The position numbers and the translations under genes are program-made. From positions 1-15,376 of the forward strand of contig JAZRZG010000038.1 in assembly GCA_045601305.1 (NCBI GenBank): a stretch of DNA of 15,376 nucleotides, written 5' to 3'. The notes beneath the pieces are model-generated. The model did not search any database and was not told the origin of the DNA. It saw only the letters and a list, made by a program, of their open reading frames with translations. Source of the stretch: Equadaptatus sp045601305. GTDB taxonomy: Bacteria; Synergistota; Synergistia; Synergistales; Synergistaceae. Positions 6,910 to 14,725 of the stretch are shown one piece after another (position 1 is the stretch's first letter; every line of letters begins with the position of its first letter).

Positions 6910-7842
6910 TCACTCTCTGTCAAAACTCGCTGTCTTAATCAAAGCGATTAGTTTTTCATTTTCGGCAATATAATCCGATGCGCGCTCAGCTGCATTTTTA
7001 ACGTCAAGGTCAAGCTGTGCCGTAAGTTCCGCTGCATCCTCGAATTTTTTTTCCTGTCTTAGACTGTCAATAAAAAAGACCGCTGTTTTTTCTCCGTACA
7101 AGTTGCCGGAATAACCGATAATATGCGTTTCACAAACAAGTTTTCTGCCGTCAAAAGTGGGATTGAAGCCTATGTTTGTGACTGATGGATATATTCTGTT
7201 CTCTGCCAGCGTCATCGTAACGTAACTGCCGTTTTTTGGATAAAGCTTGCAGCTGTAAGGCGACAGATTTGCTGTCGGAAAACCGAGTTTTCTGCCGCGC
7301 TGTTCACCTTTTTCAACTACGCCGGAAACAAAAAACGGAAAACCGAGCGCACGAGCGGCAGCCATAACGCGGCTTTCGCCCAGCAGAGCGCGTATTTCGG
7401 TTGAGCTGACGTTTTTATCGTCAAGCCGTATCATTTTAACAGCCGCAAAAAACATACCGTTTTCAGCGCAGTAATTTTCAATAAAATGGATATCTCCTGC
7501 CCTGTCTGCTCCGAAACGGAAATTTTCACCTACGACAATTCCGGCTGCGTCATATTCATTTTTCAGCAGATTAAGAAACGCTATGGGAGAAAGTTTTGCA
7601 AATTCTTTTGTGAAAGCTATTCTGACAAGTTTGGGAATACCAAGCAGCCGCGCGCAGAAATTTCTTTCTTCGCCGGTAAAAAGCTGCTTAAAGGTACCGC
7701 CTTCAAAAAACTGCTGTGGGTTAATGTCAAAGGTTAGTACGCCCCATTCACTTCCTGAAACAGCGGCAATACTGCGCGCTTTGTCAAGCAGAGCGCAGTG
7801 TCCCGTATGAAAACCGTCAAAAGAACCAATTGCGTATATCAT
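6910..7842 (-). CDS. ribF: Bifunctional riboflavin kinase / FAD synthetase
   Basis: The 310-aa cytoplasmic enzyme phosphorylates riboflavin to FMN and adenylylates FMN to FAD. The N-terminal nucleotidyltransferase domain shows GSFDGFHTGH (6-15), VGENFRFG (104-111) and SSTEIR (146-151). The C-terminal flavokinase domain shows GRKLGFPTANL (183-193) and the later NIGFNPTFDG stretch. Length is normal for bacterial RibF. Its ATG overlaps the truB TGA stop as ATGA, so translation is coupled to truB. The stop is TGA, followed two codons later in frame by TAA. No FMN riboswitch is visible upstream. In many Bacillota rpsO follows ribF; here a folding-factor gene does. Confidence 0.97.
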   Translation of the reverse strand: MIYAIGSFDGFHTGHCALLDKARSIAAVSGSEWGVLTFDINPQQFFEGGTFKQLFTGEERNFCARLLGIPKLVRIAFTKEFAKLSPIAFLNLLKNEYDAAGIVVGENFRFGADRAGDIHFIENYCAENGMFFAAVKMIRLDDKNVSSTEIRALLGESRVMAAARALGFPFFVSGVVEKGEQRGRKLGFPTANLSPYSCKLYPKNGSYVTMTLAENRIYPSVTNIGFNPTFDGRKLVCETHIIGYSGNLYGEKTAVFFIDSLRQEKKFEDAAELTAQLDLDVKNAAERASDYIAENEKLIALIKTASFDRE

Positions 7843-8768
7843 TGCCGTTCTCCCAAAGTGAGATTCACGGAAGGATGAAGCAGGGAACAGTCGTTTTCAG
7901 TTATAACAACACATACCGCAAAATATTTTTTTGTCGCAAGCAGCACGTTTTCACCGAAATAATTTGCGGTTTCGCAGCGGCTTGCCGCGCAAAGCGTGTT
8001 CAAATACACATTCTGTCCGCATGAAAGCCGCTTTTCAGCGTCTTCTCCGCCTTTATAGAGTGTCATAACGGCAGAAAGAGTGTCAAGCGGCACAAGATTT
8101 TTGTAAATTTCGTCCGCAGTCATATTTTCCACTTCAGAGAAATTCAGCGCGTTTTCAATTTTGAAAGGTCCGACAAAATTTCTTTCAAGTTTGCAGATAT
8201 GCCCCGCACAGTTAAGCACGCGCGCAAGGTCCCGCCCGAAACTCCTGATATATGTGCCTTTTTGACAGTAAACTCTGAATGATACCTGCCCGGCAGAAAG
8301 CGCGGACAGTCTTTCAATCTTTTCAAAATATACAGGCTTAGCGGCAATTTTTACATCTTCACCGCTTCTGCTCAGCTCGTGAGCGCGTTTTCCGTCAACG
8401 TGAACGGCTGAAACATTCGGCGGTGTCTGCATTCTCCAGCCGGTAAAGCCGAAAAGTGCGCTGTCAACGTCTTCTGTGGTCACGATGCTGAAATCCGCAG
8501 TACGGATAACTTCGCCTGAGGCATCATCTGTGTCTGTTTCACTTCCAAGCTGCAGCGTTGTCGTGTAACATTTCGGAAGCCCCATAACAATATTGCTCAA
8601 GCGAGTTGCCGCGCCGATTAAGACTATCAAAACTCCCGATGCGGTGGAATCCAGAGTACCTCCGTGACCAACCTTCGCTTTTCTGCCAAGCTTGTGACGA
8701 ATAATCTCAACACAGCGCGTACTGCGTTCGCCAAACGGTTTATTTATTATCAGAAAGCCTGACTGCAT
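7839..8768 (-). CDS. truB: tRNA pseudouridine(55) synthase
   Basis: The 309-aa enzyme converts U55 in the T loop of tRNAs to pseudouridine. The N-terminal motif GFLIINKPFGERST is followed by KVGHGGTLDSTASGVL, with the catalytic Asp at residue 40. Here GTLDST replaces the more usual GTLDP. YTTTLQLGSETDTDDASGEV matches the family's second conserved block, and RVYCQKGTYIRSFGRDL the RNA-binding block. The ATG lies inside the 3' end of nrnA (29-bp overlap). A GGAG is almost adjacent to it, so initiation probably depends on translational coupling. The TGA stop overlaps the ribF start. Confidence 0.97.
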   Translation of the reverse strand: MQSGFLIINKPFGERSTRCVEIIRHKLGRKAKVGHGGTLDSTASGVLIVLIGAATRLSNIVMGLPKCYTTTLQLGSETDTDDASGEVIRTADFSIVTTEDVDSALFGFTGWRMQTPPNVSAVHVDGKRAHELSRSGEDVKIAAKPVYFEKIERLSALSAGQVSFRVYCQKGTYIRSFGRDLARVLNCAGHICKLERNFVGPFKIENALNFSEVENMTADEIYKNLVPLDTLSAVMTLYKGGEDAEKRLSCGQNVYLNTLCAASRCETANYFGENVLLATKKYFAVCVVITENDCSLLHPSVNLTLGERQ

Positions 8769-9720
8769 ACTCCGTTACCATTTTTTTAAGTTCTGCCACA
8801 GCGTTATCCAAACTGCCGGAAAGTCTTGCTCCTGCTGCCTGATTGTGACCGCCGCCGCCATAAACCGCGGCTATTTCGCGTGCTATGTACGGCGTTTTTG
8901 TTCTTACGCTGAGTTTGATATTTCCGTTAAATTCCGAAACAAACAGCGCTATTTTAACCCCTGTAATGCGAAGCAGCTGATTTACAAGATTTTCCGTGAC
9001 GCTCAGGTCACAGCCAAAAATTTCAAAATCGTTGCTGAACAGGGAGAAAATTGCCGCTTTTCCCTCTGCAAAAAGCTCCGTTCTTTCCATCGCTCTGCCC
9101 CAAAGCTGCAGCGCGCCGAGCGACATACATTCGTTAAGACGGTCATCAACCTCATTAGGCTTTGCCCCTGCCTTGGGAAGAATGGCGGCTGTTTCGTGCC
9201 TTTCCTGCGTCACAGAAGAAAAACGAAAATTCCCGTTGTCAGTAACAAGCGCTGTGTAAAGACATTCCGCCTCACGCCTGCTTATGTCAAATTCTTCGTT
9301 CATAAGCCGCGTGATAATTTCTGCCGTTGCGGAAGCTTCGGGATTGACAAGATTTATGCCTGCGAACATTTCGTTGTCTCTGTGATGGTCAACAGCGACG
9401 CTGTCATGCGTCTGTAAAAGCGTTTCAATCCCCTCAACAGAACGATTTTTTGTGCTTGTGTCAACAATTACAAGCAGAGCGTTCTCCGGAATATCATCGG
9501 CAGAAAGCTGCGCATAGGCAGCAGAATACAGCAAAAAGCCATATTTTTCAGGAAGTTCGTCCTTGCCGCCGACAACAGCCTCTTTGCCGAGTCTCAGCGC
9601 GAGAGAATAGAGTGCAAGCGCACAGCCGAGTGTGTCTCCGTCGGCTTTTTCATGGCAGAGCACAGCCCAGCTGTCATACGCTTTCAGTTTGTCTGAAATC
9701 TGCTTATTCAGCGTCTTCAT
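8740..9720 (-). CDS. nrnA: DHH-family oligoribonuclease / pAp phosphatase (NrnA)
   Basis: The 326-aa protein degrades short RNA oligonucleotides from the 5' end and, in characterised homologues, dephosphorylates 3'-phosphoadenosine 5'-phosphate. The metal-binding motifs are ADGDTLG (26-32), VDTS (86-89), DHH (111-113) and TDNGNFRF (160-167). The C-terminal DHHA1 domain has the substrate-binding GGGGHNQAAGARL at 288-300. It overlaps rbfA by 17 bp upstream and truB by 29 bp downstream, consistent with strong translational coupling. Its position between rbfA and truB is the conserved one. Confidence 0.95.
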   Translation of the reverse strand: MKTLNKQISDKLKAYDSWAVLCHEKADGDTLGCALALYSLALRLGKEAVVGGKDELPEKYGFLLYSAAYAQLSADDIPENALLVIVDTSTKNRSVEGIETLLQTHDSVAVDHHRDNEMFAGINLVNPEASATAEIITRLMNEEFDISRREAECLYTALVTDNGNFRFSSVTQERHETAAILPKAGAKPNEVDDRLNECMSLGALQLWGRAMERTELFAEGKAAIFSLFSNDFEIFGCDLSVTENLVNQLLRITGVKIALFVSEFNGNIKLSVRTKTPYIAREIAAVYGGGGHNQAAGARLSGSLDNAVAELKKMVTEYAVRLSDNK

Positions 9721-10093
9721 CTGTATCAGTTTTCACATATTCGCGTTCGGCGTCCATTTTTGCCACACGCGCAAGCAAGTCATCCATTTTTCGCGCCTCT
9801 GCTTCAGAATTGTCATAGACAAAGGTAAGCTGAGGAATCGTGCGAAGGTGCATTTCCCTGCCGAGTATTCCGCGAAGCTGCCCTGCAACAGATTCAAGTG
9901 ATTTCTGCACAGTACCGCGTATATGCTCGTTAAGCAGCGTGTAATAAACCTTGGCATAGCCGAGGTCAGAGGAAACGTCAACTGCGGTTATAATCGCTTC
10001 GCCGACGTATTCCTTTTTAATACGCGTTTTGAGCAGATCTGAAATGAGCCGCTGAAATTCTTTGTTTATTCTTCCCATACGATATGAGTGCAT
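9704..10093 (-). CDS. rbfA: Ribosome-binding factor A
   Basis: The 129-aa protein assists late maturation of the 30S subunit and binds 16S rRNA near helix 44. It has the RbfA KH-like pattern: an N-terminal basic helix (MGRINKEFQRLISDLLK), then the strand block ITAVDVSSDLGYAKVYYTLL, then LRTIPQLTFVYDNS near the C-terminus. The tail is acidic (TDTDEDAE). AGAGG stands 6 nt before the ATG; a second in-frame ATG five codons in is also possible. It lies 12 bp after infB and overlaps nrnA. Confidence 0.93.
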   Translation of the reverse strand: MHSYRMGRINKEFQRLISDLLKTRIKKEYVGEAIITAVDVSSDLGYAKVYYTLLNEHIRGTVQKSLESVAGQLRGILGREMHLRTIPQLTFVYDNSEAEARKMDDLLARVAKMDAEREYVKTDTDEDAE

Positions 10094-10105
10094 GGCAAGC
10101 CTCTC

Positions 10106-12208
10106 TTAGTCAAGCGTTCTCTTTTCTTTCAGGATTTCAAAGGATTCAACAATATCGCCCACTCTGAAATCCTGGAATTTCGCAAAGCTCAGACCGCATT
10201 CATTGCCGGCCTTGACTTCTCTCGCGTCATCCTTGAAATGCTTGAGGCTTGCAAGTTCGCCTGTCCAGAATACCACGCCGTCACGAATAAGACGCACATT
10301 CCCGCGTTTGACAGAACCTTCGAGGACACGGCAACCGGCAATGTTACCAACCTTCGGGACTCTGATGATGTCACGAATTTCTGCCTGACCGAGAGTATTT
10401 TCGCGAATTTCCGGCGCAAGCATACCCTCCATGGCAGCTTTGACATCGTCAAGCATATCGTAGATAATGTCGTAGAGTCTGATCTGAATACCCTCTGTTT
10501 CCGCAAGTTTCTTCGCGTTGCTGTCCGGTCTGACGTTAAATCCGACAATAATAGCGTTTGAAGCAGTCGCAAGCATAACGTCAGATTCTGAGATACGTCC
10601 TACACCCTCGTGAACAATATTGACGCTGACTGCGTTGGTGCTCATTTTCACAAGTGAGGCATGGAAAGCTTCAAGCGAGCCTTGAACGTCAGTTTTGAGA
10701 ACAATACGAAGCTGAGGCGCTTCTTCTCCGCCCATCTTGTCATAAAGTTCTTCAAGTGTCATGCGCTTTGCTTTGTTTGCAAGCTGCTCGCGGCGTTCAA
10801 CGTCTTTCTGAGACATAAAGTCCCGCGCCTCACGTTCTGTATCGAAAGTTCTGAAAATTTCCCCTGGTTGCGGAACATTTTCAAGTCCGAGAATTTCAAC
10901 AGGAGTGCTTGGCTCTGCCTGATTAAGCATTTTGCCTTTATCGTCGAGCATTGCTCTGATTTTGCCCCATGCAGTGTCAGTGTAAACAATGTCGCCGCGT
11001 TTGAGTGTGCCGTTCTGCACTATTACAGTTGCAACCGATCCCTTGCCCTTGTCAAGATTTGCTTCGACGACAGTACCCTGAGGTCTTGCCTCTTTTGCTG
11101 CCTTAAGTTCCTGAAGTTCGGCGACAAGAATCATCATGTCAAGCAGCTCGTCAACACGGTCGCCCGTTTTGGCTGAAAGATTGACCATAACAGTATCGCC
11201 GCCCCACTCCTCAGGAACAAGCCCATAGTCTGAAAGCTGCTGACGTACTCTGTCAGGGTTTGCCTGCGGTTTATCCATCTTGTTGACTGCGACAATAATT
11301 GGAACTCCTGCCGCTTTCGCATGATTGATTGCTTCTATTGTCTGCGGCATGAGTCCGTCATCGGCGGCAACCACAAGAACCGCGATATCCGTAACCTGTG
11401 CGCCGCGGGCGCGCATTGCTGTGAATGCTTCATGACCGGGGGTATCAAGGAACACGAGCCTGTTGCCGTTGTAGTCAACCGTTGAAGCGCCTATATGCTG
11501 CGTAATACCGCCTGCTTCGCGGTTTGTGACATGGGTATTGCGAATGTAGTCCAGCAGAGTCGTCTTGCCGTGGTCAACGTGTCACATAACAGTGATAATA
11601 GGCGGACGCGGCGTAAGTTCGTACTGAATTTCTTCCGACTGTTTTTCAGGCTGCTTCGCTGCCTGTTTTTCAGCCTTTTTCTCCGCTCTCTTTTCAGCCT
11701 TTTTCTCTGCTTTCTTTGAAGGTTTGTTTTCAAATTTCTTCGGTATATTCCTGATTTCTTCAACTTCTTCAAACATTTCGGCAGCCGGTGTGTCTTCACC
11801 GAACACAAACGTTTTTCCGAAACCTTCACCAAGCACGGCAAGAACTTTTTCGTCAGCAGCAGTTGTCGCAGGAAGCATAAGTCCGGCGCTCATAAGCATT
11901 TTGACAGCCTTACCGGCCTTTTCGCCGACCGCCGCAGCCACGTCTGACACAGAGGCACCCTGTTTAATTTTTACTATGGGAAAATTCTGTTTTGGCTTTA
12001 CCGCCGCCGGTTTTACCTCAATCTTTTCGATTTTCGCAGCCTTTTCAGTCTTTCCCGACAGGGCATTTCTTACCTTGTCAGCTTCCGCCTGTTCAATAGA
12101 ACTTGACGCTGATTTAACCTCAACGCCAAAATCTGCCAGCATTTCCATAATTTCTTTACTCGGCTTGTTTGTTTCTTTTGCGAGATCGTAAATTCGGATT
12201 TTACTCAT
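10106..12208 (-). CDS. infB: Translation initiation factor IF-2, interrupted by an in-frame TGA
   Basis: Read through, the frame encodes about 700 residues, the usual size of a Bacillota-type IF-2, the GTPase that places fMet-tRNA on the 30S subunit. Residues 1-50 form an IF2_N helix-rich domain (MSKIRIYDLAKE), followed by a second IF2_N-like part and a Lys/Ala/Glu-rich linker (KAEKKAEK repeats, about 165-195). The G domain follows. Codon 209 (11582-11584) is TGA instead of the Gly codon beginning GHVDHGKT. The frame continues perfectly: DTPGHE at about 255-260, NKMD at 309-312, SAK at 345-347, then domains II-IV. No base is gained or lost. The ATG at 12208 has AGGAG 8 nt upstream; the GTG and ATG a few codons earlier are too close to it. 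Literal translation gives a 208-aa fragment plus a separate piece from a GTG at 11455 that lacks the P-loop. See the findings for interpretations. Confidence 0.9.
11582..11584 (-). other. In-frame TGA at the P-loop glycine codon of infB
   Basis: The minus-strand context reads ATC ACT GTT ATG TGA CAC GTT GAC, that is I-T-V-M-stop-H-V-D, where every IF-2 has ITVMGHVD. A single change (GGA to TGA) explains it. In this window TGA acts as a normal stop for truB, ribF and ylxR. Confidence 0.85.
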
Positions 12209-12512
12209 TTGCATCACTCCTGTTTGCTAAACTTAAAATTTTCTTTGCAAAGCCGTTGTCTTCGTCAAGCGCTGCAACCTGTGCTGTTTTGAGACCAACT
12301 GACTGACCGAGTTCTGTTCTGTCACAGTCAATACAAATACGTTTTGCGCTGTTCAAAGCTCTCAGCACGTTTGCGGAACAGTCATTTGTAGTGATCACAA
12401 GCAATTTTTCTTTTCTGTACCCTTCAATCACCTTGTCCTGTCCTGCGTAAAGTTTTCCGGCTCTTCGTGCAAGACCGAGCAGATTCAAAATTTTCTTTTC
12501 ATTTTCGGTCAT
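12201..12512 (-). CDS. ylxQ: L7Ae/YlxQ-family RNA-binding protein
   Basis: This protein of about 103 aa belongs to the L7Ae/L30e/S12e/Gadd45 RNA-binding fold. Family features are LLGLARRAGKLYAGQDKVIEGYRK near the N-terminus and LLVITTNDCSANVLRALNS in the middle. Bacterial members such as YlxQ bind kink-turn RNA and sit between ylxR and infB, as here. The frame is open to a TTG at 12521, but the ATG at 12512 overlaps the ylxR TGA stop as ATGA and begins the usual MTENEKKILNLLGLARRAG start. Its TAA stop overlaps the infB start region by 8 bp. Confidence 0.88.
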   Translation of the reverse strand: MTENEKKILNLLGLARRAGKLYAGQDKVIEGYRKEKLLVITTNDCSANVLRALNSAKRICIDCDRTELGQSVGLKTAQVAALDEDNGFAKKILSLANRSDANE

Positions 12513-12784
12513 TCTTCGCAAATTCCTTTGAGTTCCTCAAAAAGCTTCTCATCCGGAGTCACCCTGAGATGCTTTACAATAAGTTCCTTTTTCTGCGCGC
12601 GCTCTACACATTCACGTCTGCGGCACAGATATGCTCCGCGCCCGTTCGCGCGTCCAGTCGCGTCATACATGACTATCCCCTCAGGCATACGCACGATACG
12701 CATAAGCTGTCTTTTTTCAACAGTTTGACCGCATGCTATACAGCTTCTTGCCTGTCTGATTTTTTCGGGCGCAGTGTTCTTCAT
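12509..12784 (-). CDS. ylxR: YlxR family RNA-binding protein (RnpM)
   Basis: The 91-aa protein has the YlxR pattern: CIACGQTVEKRQLMRIVR near the start, DATGRANGRGAYLCRRREC in the middle with a Cys pair, and a basic C-terminal helix. Bacillota members bind RNA and have been reported to modulate RNase P (name RnpM). The frame opens at a TTG (12826), but that lies inside nusA. The ATG at 12784 is 7 bp after the nusA stop with an AGGA upstream, so it is preferred. The TGA stop overlaps the ylxQ ATG. Confidence 0.9.
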   Translation of the reverse strand: MKNTAPEKIRQARSCIACGQTVEKRQLMRIVRMPEGIVMYDATGRANGRGAYLCRRRECVERAQKKELIVKHLRVTPDEKLFEELKGICEE

Positions 12785-12791
12785 AAGAGCG

Positions 12792-13904
12792 CTATTCCTC
12801 TTCTGCAATGCTTCCAAGGTCAACAAAAAGTTCCTTCATCGTCGGAAGCTTTTCAGCTTCAAGCACCTTAATATCTATCTTCCAGCCTGTAATCTTTGCC
12901 GCAAGGCGGACATTCTGACCTGCCTTGCCGATTGCAAGCGAAAGTTCCTCATTGTGTACGTATGCCGTAACCGCACGCTCAACACCATTAACAGCTTCAA
13001 TTTTGACAATTTTAGCAGGCGAAAGCGCGTTAGTGATATAAGTATATGGGTCGTCGCTCCATGCTATAACGTCAATTCTTTCGCCGTTCAACTCGTTACT
13101 GAGAGACTTAATACGCATACCCTGCTTGCCCACACATGCGCCAAGAGGCTCGACGTTGGGATCAAGGCTTTGAACGGCAACCTTTGCGCGAAGTCCTGCT
13201 TCACGGACAATGCTGCGGATTTCAACAGTGCCGTCCTGAATTTCCGGAACTTCGACTTCAATAAGTTTGCGAAGAAGACCAGGGTGAGTTCTTGAAACAA
13301 CAATACGAGGTCCCTTCGTTGTCTGACGAACATCAAGAACAAAGAATTTCATTCTTGTACCAACAGCATAGCTTTCGCCGTTAATCTTTTCATCCTTCGG
13401 GAGCACCGCTTCAGATTTTTCGTTAAGATTGATAAGCACCTGCTCGCCCTCAACCTTAAAAATCGTGCCGACGATGACATTTCCGATTTTGTCCGCGTAC
13501 TGCTCGTAAATATACTGACGTTCCGCATCTTTCAGCCGTTGAATGATAACCTGACGCGCTGTCTGGGCAGCAATGCGGCCAAATTTGCTGAGAGAAACCT
13601 TAACCTCTTTTCTGATTTCGTCGCCAACCTCCAAGTCTGTGTAACCCTCGTCTTTTGCCTCGTCAAGCGTAAGCTCTGCGTCAGGATTTTTGACCTCCTC
13701 GACAACCGTGCGGATTTCCTCAATCGTAAGGTCGCCGTCGGCAGCAATTCTTGCCTCAACATTCTTGTTCTGATTTGCCGGATTAGATTTTTTGTAAGCT
13801 GAGCTCATTGCAGACTGCAAGCTCGCGACAATAATCTCCTCCGACAAATTCTTCTCCTCAGCGATTGTGTGGATTAAGTTGCCAAAATTTTCCACTAAAA
13901 TCAT
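12792..13904 (-). CDS. nusA: Transcription termination/antitermination factor NusA
   Basis: The 370-aa protein binds RNA polymerase and controls pausing, termination and antitermination. Domains in order: N-terminal polymerase-binding domain (1 to about 125), S1 domain (about 135-200, IGNVIVGTIFKVEGEQVLINL), KH1 (about 205-280) and KH2 (about 280-345, with LAIGKAGQNVRLAAKITGWKIDI). It ends in a short acidic tail (IAEEE) and lacks the acidic repeats of gammaproteobacterial NusA. A strong AGGGGTGG ribosome binding site is 7 nt from the ATG. A 174-bp gap separates it from rimP. Confidence 0.97.
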   Translation of the reverse strand: MILVENFGNLIHTIAEEKNLSEEIIVASLQSAMSSAYKKSNPANQNKNVEARIAADGDLTIEEIRTVVEEVKNPDAELTLDEAKDEGYTDLEVGDEIRKEVKVSLSKFGRIAAQTARQVIIQRLKDAERQYIYEQYADKIGNVIVGTIFKVEGEQVLINLNEKSEAVLPKDEKINGESYAVGTRMKFFVLDVRQTTKGPRIVVSRTHPGLLRKLIEVEVPEIQDGTVEIRSIVREAGLRAKVAVQSLDPNVEPLGACVGKQGMRIKSLSNELNGERIDVIAWSDDPYTYITNALSPAKIVKIEAVNGVERAVTAYVHNEELSLAIGKAGQNVRLAAKITGWKIDIKVLEAEKLPTMKELFVDLGSIAEEE

Positions 13905-14078
13905 TTTTCTACCACCCCTTAATGTATTTTGAAAAACTATTACAATTAAAAAAATTGCAGATGTACAGGGAGCAGGCGTACAGACATACAGCCAAAGGCA
14001 TACTTCGCAAATATTTATAATCCGTCAGCGTCAGCGACATCTTAAACTATGCCTCTGTCCGCCTATTTCCCTATACTC
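13905..14078. other. rimP-nusA intergenic gap
   Basis: This 174-bp spacer is unusually long for an operon otherwise packed end to end. It is AT-rich, with a T-rich run before the nusA ribosome binding site. It contains a short direct repetition of GTCAGC (about 14022-14035) and a weak inverted repeat TGTAC/GTACA. No clear terminator or promoter pair is visible. Confidence 0.5.
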
Positions 14079-14579
14079 CTATTTTTTCTTCTTTCCCGTT
14101 TTTTTGAACGTCTTTTTCTGCCCCGTTTCCTCTACGTAAACAAGATTTGCTTTTCTGATGTCCTCAAAAGCAATCGTACGCTTCTCGCCTGACTTGTCGA
14201 TAACGATAATATCCTCGCCGAAAACCTCCGAGAGTGTAACCTCCAGTTTCTTTCCGTTCTTGAGACTAACGGCAATCAGCTTTCCAAGCTGCGCTTCATA
14301 ATCCTGCAGACAGAAAAGCGGACGTTCAAGACCGAGAGAACTGACCTCAAGATAATAACGGTCAGGCAGAGCGCTCTCAACCGTGTCAAGATATTCAGTC
14401 ACAACCCTTGCCACAGTTTCACAGTCCTGCAAGTCAACCCCTCCTGGCATATCAATATACGCACGGAGGATATTCATACCGCTTTCCGAAACAAGTTCAA
14501 AACCGGCGCAGTTATAACCCTCAAGTTCAATACAGCGCCTCATCTCGGCATAAATTTCGTCAAGTTTTCCGTTGTCCAC
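14079..14579 (-). CDS. rimP: Ribosome maturation factor RimP
   Basis: The roughly 166-aa protein is needed for maturation of the 30S subunit. The N-terminal domain contains GFELVSESGMNILRAYIDMPGGVDLQDCETVARVV and YYLEVSSLGLERPL, the RimP signature (usually LEVSSPGLDRPL). The C-terminal Sm-like domain follows, and the tail is very basic (KKTFKKTGKKKK). The frame is open to 14666, but that extension runs through the leader hairpin. The GTG at 14579 has AAAGGGGG 7 nt upstream and matches the family start, so it is preferred. It is the first gene of the operon. Confidence 0.93.
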   Translation of the reverse strand: MDNGKLDEIYAEMRRCIELEGYNCAGFELVSESGMNILRAYIDMPGGVDLQDCETVARVVTEYLDTVESALPDRYYLEVSSLGLERPLFCLQDYEAQLGKLIAVSLKNGKKLEVTLSEVFGEDIIVIDKSGEKRTIAFEDIRKANLVYVEETGQKKTFKKTGKKKK

Positions 14580-14594
14580 ACCAATGCCCCCTTT

Positions 14595-14627
14595 AACAAA
14601 AGAAAGAGCGGGACAACCCGCTCTTTC
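14595..14627 (-). terminator. Terminator-like hairpin in the rimP leader (candidate attenuator)
   Basis: The minus-strand RNA has an 11-bp perfect stem, GAAAGAGCGGG with CCCGCTCTTTC (14602-14627), a 4-nt loop and a trailing UUUUGUU. It starts about 20 nt after the predicted transcription start and ends just before the rimP ribosome binding site. A weaker hairpin just upstream, TTTCAG/CTGAAA, shares the GAAA base of this stem, so the two are partly exclusive. It could be an attenuator, a leader-stabilising structure, or a terminator for read-through from upstream. Confidence 0.65.
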
Positions 14628-14654
14628 AGCACTTGCCCCTGAAACAGCATGAAT

Positions 14655-14682
14655 ATTATATACCAATATAAAATAAATGCAA
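14655..14682 (-). promoter_or_regulatory. Sigma70-type promoter of the rimP-nusA-infB operon
   Basis: The minus strand shows -35 TTGCAT (14677-14682), a 16-nt spacer and a perfect -10 TATAAT (14655-14660). The predicted start near 14648 gives a leader of about 70 nt to the rimP GTG. The -35 region resembles the 18-bp repeat family found upstream (TTGCATTTA-TTT). Confidence 0.7.
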
Positions 14683-14725
14683 GCGTTTTTATATGAATTA
14701 ATGCCGCAGTCGCCCGCAGGTCACT

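Noticed and set aside
7843..7900. FMN riboswitch before ribF
   Set aside because: ribF starts inside the truB stop codon with no leader, and no riboswitch-like conserved blocks are seen.
8845..9417. 190-aa open frame on the plus strand opposite nrnA
   Set aside because: It is antisense to a well-supported NrnA reading frame with all its motifs, and its translation has no recognisable domain.
11582..11584. Selenocysteine codon in IF-2
   Set aside because: The position is the P-loop glycine, where selenocysteine makes no chemical sense and no family member has it.
10106..12208. Genome-wide reassignment of UGA to glycine (genetic code 25)
   Set aside because: truB, ribF and ylxR end at TGA, two of them in normal ATGA overlaps, and apart from infB no gene in the window has an internal TGA.
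14079..14666. Longer RimP starting at 14666
   Set aside because: The extra 29 codons are translated from the leader hairpin and ribosome binding site and do not look like RimP; the GTG at 14579 has a proper ribosome binding site.
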